Position numbers and translations under genes: made by a program. Shown here piece by piece: positions 10,199 to 19,970 of a DNA stretch of 64,000 bases. The DNA is from Oidiodendron maius Zn. Lineage: Eukaryota > Ascomycota > Leotiomycetes > Myxotrichaceae. How positions within the stretch are numbered: position 1 is the stretch's first letter; each line of letters starts with the position of its first letter. The notes beneath the pieces are model-generated. The model had not been told where the DNA came from and did no database searches. It was given only the letters and a program-made list of their open reading frames with translations. The stretch spans positions 2,728,001 to 2,792,000 of the forward strand of contig KN832870.1 of the NCBI GenBank assembly GCA_000827325.1. The letters are read 5' to 3'.

Positions 10199-12658
10199 TT
10201 ACGAGTATGCATTGCCCAGATCATGTTCCTGTAATCGCATAGTTAGCTCTCATAGTCTTCCAGGCAAACGACACCCCCTCCTCCTAGTCGTAGGGTTGAG
10301 TCGGGCATGGTTAAATCAACAGAGGACATACTTTCAAATACTCGCCCCCCTTCTCCAAATACTCCTCCCTACTCACCGCAGCGCTCCTCCACGCGCTCCC
10401 ACCCGCCCACCTCGCGGCCCCCTTCCAGGCATCCAGCACGGGATCCTTCGCGCGACGCGTCACCAGTGGCGCGCCGGCAGGGAGGCAAGCCCTTAGGCCC
10501 TCGCGCAGGCGCTCGTCGAAGTTCTGGAAAAGAACATTTCCCCCCGTGAGAAAGATATCCTGAAGGAAAGCCTCATGCGGGACGCCGGAGCCGGGAAGTC
10601 GCTGTGTGAGGATGTCGGCGGCGATCTCGACGATGCCGGCCTGGTCGAGCCCCGCGATGGATGGCTGGAAGATGACTTCGGGCACGCGGATGCGCTCGAC
10701 GTTGAGGTGTATCTGGTGCGCCTCCTGCTGGCTCGTGTGATCGAAGGGTCGGGGTCCACGCAGGAAGGCGTGCACGAGAGACTTGGTCCAGTCGGTCTGC
10801 GCGTCGAGCGTGTGCTGGTCAGTGAACTCAGGATCGTACTTTAGCAGGTCAGCTTCGAGTGCCTTAAGATTAGCGCTGAAGTCCTCCTCCTCGTCGTCGT
10901 CGCTGCCCTCGCCGACTGCGATCTGCCGGTACACGCCCCAGTCGTCGTCATTAGCACCGAAGTTGTCGTCGTCCCCTCCGCGCCGGCGTTTCTTCGTGGG
11001 CGTGTCCGATGCCAGGTTTGCGATGCTCTTCATCCGGATCTGGCTCGCCAGGGACTTGCGGTTTCCTAGATCGGCCTTGAGTCGCTCGCGGTCCTTCATC
11101 TTTTGCACCAGTTCGGCCCGCGCGTTCCTCCTCTCCTGCAGCCAGCCCTCGAGGTCGTTCTCTCGCTTCTCCTCGTCGATTCGTTTCTCCTCTGCAACTC
11201 GCGCCTTCTCCCTCTCCTTCTCGGCCTTGGCCCGCGCCCGCGCCTCGTGGTTCGATTTCATCAGTCGCTGGTGCCGCTTCTGCTTCAGGCCGGCTTCATC
11301 CAGTTGGTCGTCTGGTACTTCGAGCAAAGAGAAGTCCGGCTCTTCAACCTCCTCCTCGACCTCCCCCCCCACGTCCTTCGTTCGCGCCTTGCGGATTGAC
11401 TTGTCCAGCTCCTTGATAGTCCTCTCGAGGGCCGCCTCGTCCTTCATATCTTCGGAATCAAGGAGCCTCTTGACCTCCTTTTTGCTCTCGTTTGCTATTT
11501 TCCGCTGCAGGTCTCGGTAATAATCAAGTTCCTGCTCCTTTCGTATGAGCTTCTCTAGCCGTGCCTTGGCTGCCTGCTCCTGTAGACGCCGTCCACTCTC
11601 CTTCCTCTTCTCGGCGATCCTTGCGAGCTCCTCCTCACTCTTTTGTACCACGACCTCTTCAGTGTAAGGATACTGGATGATGTGATCCCTGTCCTCGAGC
11701 CCCGTCCAGTCAAGGTATGTACTTAATTCTAGGTCGTAATCTTTGGATAGATAGCAGTGGTCTTGGAGAGCATACTCCATCTGCGAGGAGTTGAGCTTCC
11801 CAGGAAAGGTGGGATACTTCAAGCGGATGAGCTTTAAGAGGTACTCGGCGCTTTGTGATCCGCCCCAATTTAATCGAGTTGCTTGACTTAATATGGCTTT
11901 TGAGTTGAGAACTGGAATAAGATGCGTAGAGCTGTGTGAAGATGACACCACGAGGCCAGTCTTGCCATTGTTGTAGTCGTATGAAAAGAGGGAGTCGATT
12001 CCGTATGCCAGCGATGGAGCTGAGTAGCACTCGAAGATGATCTCGGTCATAGCTAGTCCACGTGTTAGAGACATCTCAGTATAATTCCGATATGCTTACA
12101 TTTCCGCGAATACGGCAGATTAGCCACAGCTTCGGTCATGACAATCGGCATGTCCACGCTTCCGTTCGCACCGTCAATACCCAACTTCAGGAAGACGTAG
12201 TCTAATATCGATTCCATGACATCCCAGTTACTAACAATCCCACTGGCCGCCTCGAAGGCGTTTCTCATATGCCCTCGAGCATTCGTATCCGAGTAGACGT
12301 CGGCTCCCACGAAGGAGTATGTCTTGCCCAGCTTGCGGTCTCTGTATCTGGAGAATATCGGCGCGATGTTGAGTCGGGGCGATTCTTCGAAGGACCAGCC
12401 TGCTCTTGTAGTCGAGGATCCTATGTAACATTAGCATCAAGTGATATGGGCTGCTGTGGATTGTCTAAGCTTACCATTGTCAATCACGATAGCCGTATTC
12501 CCGGAGAGTTGCGACACAGCCTTCCGATAGCCATCTGGCTGGGACTCTAAATATTTCTCAAAGTGCGTCTCTCTGGGCAGGTACAGATGGGGCGGCGGGA
12601 GGGTATTCTGCGATTCTGTAGCTTGAGTAGAGGTTGGTTCTGTCGCTGACGGCGCCAT
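10199..12658 (-). CDS. ARP5: actin-related protein 5 (INO80 chromatin remodeler subunit)
   Basis: Four exons on the minus strand: 12658-12475, 12420-12100, 12052-10332 and 10228-10199; 751 aa, close to yeast Arp5 (755). The actin fold begins IVIDNGSSTTRAGW, with the nucleotide-binding phosphate loop split by intron 1. Next come FVGADVYSDT and NWDVMESILDYVF, then MTEIIFECYSAPSLAYGID after intron 2. A long charged coiled-coil insertion (RIAEKRKESGRRLQEQAAKA and onward) and an acidic stretch (EGSDDDEEEDF) are the Arp5-specific insertions. The last intron leaves a ten-codon exon ending HDLGNAYS. The insertion domain of Arp5 binds Ies6, which is encoded 1.5 kb away. Confidence 0.96.
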
Positions 12659-13529
12659 TGTGGTGGTTGAAATGAGGGTGTTGATGGTACGTTAGATCAT
12701 GGTAGATGTTTTGAGCTGTTGTGTGTTAAAGGATAGAATAACTTGGGCTTGGAGTTATGTCATTGGAGCCAGCCTTTCGATAGTATGTGGTACTGCGGTT
12801 GGCGGTTTACCCTCGCTTTGGAAATCTACGCGTAAATTCCTCAGGCCGACGCAGGGCAATGTAGCTCCCTTCAGATTCATCAAGTTCTAGAGGCGCCACA
12901 AAATGAGAAAGGAAAACTGAATAACAAATACGCCAACGAGTGTAAAAGCATCTGTAGATGGTGGAAACAGCTTTGTTTTTGACTTGTTATATATAACTGA
13001 TATTATCGGCGCTCTTCTAATGGACATGGATGTTGGCAGTCGATATAATTTCCATATTGACATTTGAAGGCCGTATAAGGCATAATGGCAAACTAAGATT
13101 TTTCTCTTTCTCGAAGACGATTGGCAATGCCCCCTCTTCTAGTTTGCTGGATCTCCTTTGCTACTAAGAGAACAGGCCAAAGGGAACAGAAAAAGCACTG
13201 AAGCTGAAGCATCTAAGTAGATGTACCGGAAAGTGATGGGAAGGTAGTATCAGAGGACAAATATATACGGAGAACATTTGGATATATCCTATTCTACACA
13301 TCTGCCTTCTCCATCCACAGGCTTCCGGATTGCACCAATACCAGCTCGCATTTCAGAGCCCGTCTGCGTCACAACGAGGATGCACGCAATAGCAATAATG
13401 GTACTACAAGTCCTGGCCTCATCCATCAGAGCAGTATGGATCATATAATGCTATAGAACGACCGATACTCGTGGTCCTAGCATCTCTGAGCCACTGGCGG
13501 CTCAAGTATATGTTTGGCTTTACAACGCA
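12659..13529. other. ARP5 promoter and DAD4 3' region
   Basis: 871 bp between the ARP5 start codon and the DAD4 stop codon (both minus strand). No gene is seen; AT-rich. Confidence 0.5.
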
Positions 13530-13945
13530 TTACGCGGGGTCTTTAAGACCACCGGTTTCTAATAAACCATTAGCATACTAACATTAAATGGGAAGACAAT
13601 GACACTACCTGTGAGATGGAAAAGGACACTTGATTGGTAGTTCTTGAACATCTGGGCAACCAATTCCACATTCATGTTTTGAATATTGATTTCCTAAAGA
13701 AAAGTCGGCATACTGCGCATTTTTTATTCATATCACTCACCTGCAGATTCTTGTTTAAGAGCATGACGGCTTCATTGAGTTTCTCCTACGGCAGCGTGAG
13801 TGCAATGTTTATGACCATGGGTCCGAGGATTCATACAACATTGGTGATGATGCGAGAAAGAAGAAGGTTCTGCTGATGTTCATGTGGGCTCTCCTATAGA
13901 CTTTTGAGTAAATATACCATAAACTACAAAGGACATACTTACCAT
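13530..13945 (-). CDS. DAD4: DASH/Dam1 complex subunit Dad4
   Basis: A 72-aa protein encoded by five tiny exons on the minus strand: 13945-13943 (the ATG alone), 13893-13837, 13785-13741, 13693-13609 and 13558-13530. The four introns are 47-51 nt. All junctions are GT-AG and keep phase. The product starts [20 protein letters not shown], continues [15 protein letters not shown], then [15 protein letters not shown]. It matches the family pattern (MENPHE start, LSRII, LNE.V..LN, NY.SSV.F.L) and the 72-aa length of yeast Dad4. Dad4 is part of the ring-forming DASH complex that couples kinetochores to microtubules. No exon exceeds 85 nt. Confidence 0.95.
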
Positions 13946-14174
13946 ATTCACAATCCTCGATTTTAAAACGTCAATTCGCGAGTCGCGTCCAGAATGTCTA
14001 ACTTGGGCAGAAAAGGCGGTCTGAAGTGGCAATTAATCACATGATCAATATTCGCCAGGCCTCAGTTCTGTTTGCAGGACACTCGACATCTTCCACAGTC
14101 ACTCCACACGGATTTGCCATGACCAAACTCTTACTCTCATACCGCATCCTTCATATTTAGATCCTGGCTTGGCT
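13946..14174. promoter_or_regulatory. short divergent promoter DAD4/IES6
   Basis: 229 bp between the oppositely facing start codons of DAD4 and IES6. It must serve both. No specific site was identified. Confidence 0.5.
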
Positions 14175-14744
14175 ATGGCACCCCCAAACCCTGATGCCGA
14201 AGCTCACCAGCAGCTGATAGACAAGCTTGATATACATGCTCTTCGAAAGCCATTCCGAAACCCCCATTGGAGGCCAAATCAGCGTCGAAATAAGAACATC
14301 AAAGCTATAATTGGCGATGCTGTCCGCAAAGAAGCTTCTCTAATGCCTACGCAAGACAATAGCGGCGCCGCCACACCCCTAGTAGACGACTCGATAGTGT
14401 CGACCGACGGCGATAACACCCCTTTATCAACAGCAGACTCCGTGATGCAACCAAACTTGGCACAGGCATCGAGGAATTTGTCGAAGCTTGTTCTGGAGAA
14501 GAATTTGAGGTCGAACGGCATGTCGATGGCCCCAAATGCTACGTATACGAATATCGAGTCTGCCCCGTCATTAGCACACCCGAGGCACTATTGTGATATT
14601 ACGGGACTCCCTGCTCCATACACAGACCCAAAGACTAGGTTGAGATACCATAACAAAGAGATTTTTGGAGTGATTCGGACTTTGGGTCAGGGAGTGGCTG
14701 AGCAGTATCTGGAAGCTCGTGGAGCCCATACGGTCTTGAAGTGA
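14175..14744 (+). CDS. IES6: INO80 complex subunit Ies6 (YL1_C domain)
   Basis: Single exon, 189 aa, starting at the ATG MAPPNPDAEAH. The N-terminal part carries KPFRNPHWRPNQRRNKNIKAI, characteristic of Ies6. The C-terminal YL1_C domain is YCDITGLPAPYTDPKTRLRY followed by HNKEIFGVIR (about residues 138-168). Ies6 forms the Arp5-Ies6 module that is needed for nucleosome sliding and ATPase coupling by INO80. Its partner gene ARP5 is 1.5 kb upstream on the opposite strand. Length fits yeast Ies6 (166 aa). Confidence 0.95.
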   Translation: MAPPNPDAEAHQQLIDKLDIHALRKPFRNPHWRPNQRRNKNIKAIIGDAVRKEASLMPTQDNSGAATPLVDDSIVSTDGDNTPLSTADSVMQPNLAQASRNLSKLVLEKNLRSNGMSMAPNATYTNIESAPSLAHPRHYCDITGLPAPYTDPKTRLRYHNKEIFGVIRTLGQGVAEQYLEARGAHTVLK

Positions 14745-16691
14745 AGTGAGGTTTAAATGAGAATACTCTGCTCTATTTATGCTGGAGAATTATTCTAGGC
14801 CTGGGCCGTCTTTGAATTGAATCTCTTGAAGGCGGTAGGGCCCTGATAGTGCAAGGCTGCTGCTGATATCCGAGACTCGAGCTTTTAATTATCAATCCAA
14901 ACAGACGGGAAGGTAATGCGGTCACTGCAGTGGCTGTTTGCAGAAAGCTGGGATACAGCATGTCTGACCGACAAAGTCAAGCTTATTCCACCCACTGGCC
15001 GTCTTTCAACGACCAGTTCAAGAATACGCTCCGGCTTAATCGCGATCATAGAAGCTTACTATCTGCCTGAAAGTGACGGGGTACCGAGAACATATAGAGA
15101 AATAGACTCAGTTACCAGAACATGAAGCTCCGATCGTCGTGGCAATAACAGGTTCCATGAAAACTATGCAGGAAGTGATATGGTGCTTCTGGCTGCAGTT
15201 ATCCGGAAACAAACCTCAAGGACCGTCCATGCCATCCTTGTGTAACAGCACATATGGACCTAGCCATGGACTATGATAGAAAGAGGCGCACAACCCAGCC
15301 GTCTTTTGAAGGGTTAAGACTGTGTAGTGTGTAGCAAATGCATGGCAATCGCAAACTTTGCTGTGATGCACATGGGAACGCAGCTGTGGGTAGTTAGTCA
15401 TATAACCTGAGGCCACAATACATTTGACAAGGTACAATTGCTTGTCGCAGCAAATTCGGTGCCGAATTGGAAAATCGCTGATTGAGGTAAGCACCCACCG
15501 CCCCCTCCAAAGTGAACGCAATTTGATGATGTTGGTGTACTATATCCTATTGTTAGACAATTAACATGCTGACTCAATGAAAGTTGCAACACAAGTTTGA
15601 GGTCGAGTAAGAGGACGGAAGTACGCGAATGGGACTCTCAAACATGGTGACCTGGCTGGATTTTCCGCGATGACAAAACTTGATAAGCACTTCTACTTGG
15701 AACTGTGAAGGTAGAGACTGGATAGGCCGAGTTAGTTGGCATCCCAAGCGGAGTTGTGGGTAAGCTAGTTTTGGATGGAACTATTTCTAAGAAGGTGGCC
15801 TTGCACCAAGATGAACAACTCCCTGATGGAGAAGCTCAAGGCATGTAGTACTCTATACACTCGGACTTCGCTCCATCGATTTAATTTTATCCAGGAATTT
15901 GTAGGATTTAATGTGTGGAGGCGATCATGACATAGAGCGGTAGGAAACCGTAGAAAATGACCACATCAAAAGCATTATTTACAAGACTGCTAGTTTTGCC
16001 AATGGGTGTTGTTATGTGGGTAAATATCTTTGCCAAAGGGGTCATGGTCCTTGTCTTTATGTCAATGGCCAATTATTACTGGGCGTTTTGTGCATTGGCT
16101 TGAGGACCATGTTCTTTGTTCTAGGCATGAAGTAAAACTAGCTGTCACTCGGAAAAGTATAGCGGTTTGAATTTTAATTTCTTCAACCCTATGTACAACG
16201 TAGTAAAGTTCTTTCGCCAACTCAACTTTCAGCCCTTCTTTGCAGCAAGGAGGTGATACTTTTAACTAAGATTAGAGAACAGTGGATGTCTAATCTTGCA
16301 AGGTTTCCCAGGTCCGCATTGGTCACGTGTTCAGCCTCATACACCAGAAGGTTTAGTTGCTACCGTAGGTAAATCCAAGTTATAGGATCGTATTATTGTA
16401 GGCCAGATTTTGGTCAAAGTCAGCATCGAATATTATGGCACACTGTGTCTAAATATAAGAGTTTGGTTCCCTAATAACCATCTTTATCCTCACCGATTAA
16501 TTGGCTGTTGCCAGAGCCTACCGAAAATAGAGCCAAATTCATCTCCAGCAGGGATCCTTAGCCGCAGACGTTAAAGATAAACTCCCCCTGATTTTTTTTC
16601 CCAACGAAAGCCCACACAGAGAACTCGACGTCTGTTATTTATGTTTGCATAATAATATTTTGTTGCTTTGGCCAAATCCCCTCCTTTCACG
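14745..16691. other. 1.9-kb region without a supported gene
   Basis: Mixed AT-rich sequence. One 48-codon hydrophobic ORF (15957-16103, plus strand) is present but too short to call. Other ORFs lack protein-like composition and I found no splice chain that builds a known family. The right end holds the GOT1 promoter. Confidence 0.4.
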
Positions 16692-17438
16692 ATGCCTACC
16701 ATGTGGTTGTCAGATTCGCAGAGTACGTTCATCACCCCGCCTTGTCACGGGTAGGAAGGCTATCGTCTTGCGCCGCGGAGAACGTCGGATTTGGTCGTCT
16801 GGCTGAGAATAATCGCTGATGTGTATTGTTTATACTAGAGATCGGAGTAGCATTCTGTTCAGGCGGTGAGTAGTCGCCTTCCTATGGCGCTGCGGCGCAC
16901 CGCTCAAATGTTGATGTGTCCTCTCGTTAGGTGGATTCTTTCTAATCGGAGGCGTGCTTTTGTTTTTCGACAGAGCAATGTATGTCCCTCTGGCAAACAG
17001 AATATCTATAAAAAAAGGTATAAAGGGACTTATAGCTGACGCACCCATTCATAGGCTTGCTATGGGCAATGTACAAACCCACTCCGAGCTTTGGTCTCGA
17101 TTGGCCAACCTGGACTCCCGCACCTGCTTACTCGCATATAGATCCTCTTCCTAATCGGCCTTACAATAATAATCGGACCTCAAAAAACCCTGCTCTTTTT
17201 TGCGCGACCCCAAAAGTTCAAAGGCACGGCCGCGTTCTTCCTCGGTCTGTTCCTCATCTTAATGCGCTGGGCCTTCGTAGGCTTTCTCGTCGAGCTGTAT
17301 GGTATATTTATCTTGTTTGGGGATTTCTTGGGCACGATCGCAGGCTTTGCGAGAAATATACCAGTAGTGGGTCCATACATTGGTGCTGTTGTTGATAGGG
17401 CTGGTGTTGCTGTTAGAGGAGCAGAGCTACCCGTCTGA
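16692..17438 (+). CDS. GOT1: Golgi transport protein Got1
   Basis: Five exons: 16692-16722, 16839-16865, 16931-16979, 17055-17070 and 17142-17438; 139 aa (yeast Got1 is 138). The introns are 116, 65, 75 and 71 nt, all GT-AG, and phase is kept. The product reads MPTMWLSDSQKIGVAFCSGG, then GFFLIGGVLLFFDRAMLAMGN, then ILFLIGLTIIIGPQKTLLFF, ARPQKFKGTAAFFLGLFLI and RWAFVGFLVELYGIFILFG. There are four hydrophobic membrane segments. The IGPQKT and RPQKFKGT loops are diagnostic. Got1 is a tetraspanning protein of early Golgi membranes and COPII vesicles acting in ER-Golgi transport. It converges with profilin. Confidence 0.96.
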
Positions 17439-17986
17439 AAAAGAGGTGGTTGTGGACCCGATTATCTGTATAACGCAAATGCTCTAGAATGAGTGGATGT
17501 CGAGAATGATGTGCAGTGGTAGAGATTGTACTATATGTGGGAGGGCTGGGATGTTCAAGAAGCGCTGTATATGATGGGCGTTTGGCTTATAGACGGCAGG
17601 CTTCCGAGTCGAGCTAATGCTCCTTGTTAAGCTTTCCTATCCCTGAGACCGTGTTCTCAATATAATAATTGTTTAAATCCCGAGTCCTGTTTAAGTATGG
17701 CCATATTTGTAGTTGGTAAATGTTTATGGAAAATAAAAATCATGGGTATTGATGCAAGAGACTGTAGTTCATTTCACCTATGCAACGCTCTCCAGTATTG
17801 CTTCTCTTTACTTCTGCGCAGAACTATCCATATGCTTCAGATAATATGGTCTGTGATCATCAAGATACTATTCTAGTATCTGTGTTACGAGTAGCAAAAA
17901 GTCCCCCATCCCCATTCCGTTATGCAAATTGCTCTACTTCCCCAGTACTTCACTCCTATCCCTCTCACGGCAATAACAAGGACCTC
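17439..17986. other. convergent 3' spacer GOT1/profilin
   Basis: 548 bp between two converging genes; AT-rich, no coding evidence. Confidence 0.5.
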
Positions 17987-18721
17987 TTAATAACCTGTCT
18001 TGATAAGATAGTCCGCCAATTGCTCAACTGTTGTGGCTGCGTTACCGGCAATCATCCCATCGCCATAGTGAGCAATGAGAATGGCCTGAGTAGTCTTGAC
18101 GATAACAATTCCTTCCCGGCCCTGTAATATAGACGTATTAGCAGATAGGGACAGTGAATGCGCAACGTCGGGAGTAAGGGGCGAATAAATGATTCTCAAT
18201 ACTTAAGAGATAGTGTAGAGGGTACAGACCTTTCTGGCATACAGACTTCTATCTTCGGCCTTTGTGAGGACAAATCTCTCACCACCAACGTGCAATCCAT
18301 CGGAGTATAACTTTTCGGGCTTTCCACTCAGTCCAGTCACAACTTCCTGCATCTCCTGGGGTGATACCTAAATTCATTTATCAGCCTCATCATGGATTAA
18401 CCGTGACGGGTCTCCATCATATAGAACAGCCCTTAAGAGGCTAATATTCGAGATTGAAGGGGATGAAGCCTATCGCATAACGTACGTTGAAACCGGTGCT
18501 GGTGGCCCAAACGCTATCGCCTTTGACGCTGTAGATGGCGGCCTTGTCGATGTGCCCTGTGCCAACAAGGCTAAAAGGTTATCAGACTGAGCCCCTAACC
18601 ATCATGAGGTCTCAAATAATTATCTCGAACATACCTGGAGTCGACATATGCTGTGGCGGTCGAGTTAGCCCAGACAACGAGGGGTAAGAGGAGCCGCGGT
18701 TTTCATACCTTGCCAAGACAT
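17987..18721 (-). CDS. PFY1: profilin
   Basis: Five exons on the minus strand: 18721-18709, 18650-18635, 18570-18486, 18367-18230 and 18121-17987; 128 aa. The protein starts MSWQAYVDSSLVGTGHIDKA, the standard profilin N terminus (WQ.YVD..L.GTG). It continues YSVKGDSVWATSTGF, GLHVGGERFVLTKAEDRSLY and GREGIVIVKTTQAILIAHYG, and ends EQLADYLIKTGY. It binds monomeric actin and poly-proline ligands such as formins. Introns of 58, 64, 118 and 108 nt are all GT-AG. The first two exons are only 13 and 16 nt long. The donor of the last intron, GTCTGT, is unusual, but the conserved K-GREG junction supports it. Confidence 0.96.
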
Positions 18722-19970
18722 CTTGGAGGTGAAAGGAGTTGGTGTGTAAAGCTCAGCAGCACTTAGCAGGAGGAGCTTCTATTGGAGAAGAACAGTTTGA
18801 CTTCAGATGTCGGGCGATAGTGAGATTGCAGTGATGTTGTGACGAATTGGTCGCGCCTACGGAGCCCTGGCAGCCCTCAGCTTTTAAGCGAGAATGGTGG
18901 GGTAGGACGTGTGCCAGGATTGATATGCCATCTACTATTTCCAATGCCTTCCAGACTCTATTTATATAAATGCAGGAACTATTATGAGTAGTATGCTCTC
19001 TATACTTATGCGAATTTAATATCCTGCGTCAAATAAGTGCGGGTATTGGCCTTGAAATGAGAGTTTTGCAGTTCTATCAGTGCCGAGAAATGGCTCGGTG
19101 ACATACAGAAACAACATAGAAGCACTGAGAACAGGGGCAAAGCTACTAGGTCGAGAGAAAAATGGCATATATTACCATGCTAGGTGTAAGTTTACTGTAG
19201 CTAGAGAGTCATAGGGCTTCCTTGCTCAACTGTAAGGCAGTGATCCTGTCGCAGAAGCATAGCACCAGTGCATTGTACCAACATAACAGTCTAAAGTAAG
19301 AAGCTTCATCTAACCAATCTCGCCCACTAGCACCTTCACCATTCTTCTTTATTACTCTAGATGGACTTACCTCCGCAGCAGTTGGCAGTGTCTGTACTGG
19401 TACAAACTCATGATACAATTTATTATATAAGCATCACGTGGCCGTCCGATCCTCTGCCGATGGGTAATCTGACATCTGTACAACTGTAAGAATGGTAGAT
19501 TCCATCCTTGACCGAGGCTATCAAACATACGGTGTGCACATGATAAAATCCCCCTTTAAATATATTACAGCTGATGCGGTCCAATGCAGATGACAGATGT
19601 TCTGGAACTAAGAATGGTGACGTTTGAAACCCATGTACTGTGACCCCTGGCTCCGCCCTGAAATTTATCCTCATTTACCTCAAACATCACCAAGCTGCGG
19701 TCGGTGCGTCGCAGACCAAAATGTATGTAGCATGGATACAGTTAAGTTGCCACTGCAGTTGGAGATCTCATTCGCGTCAGTTCTTTTCGAGTTCTTCTTT
19801 TCCTGCGGTCTCTTTCCTACATTTCCTTTTTTCAAGGGTCGCCTGGTGCTTCCTGTCCATTCATTCATTCAAATCTGCCTTTCTTTATATCGGCATTGAA
19901 TCCTCTTCCCGCCTCCTCCTGTATCACTCTCCCGTGAACAGACAGAAACACGTACTTAAGTATCCGAGAA
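18722..19970. other. intergenic, promoters of profilin (left) and of the 803-aa gene (right)
   Basis: About 1.25 kb between divergent genes. Nothing else is supported. Confidence 0.45.
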
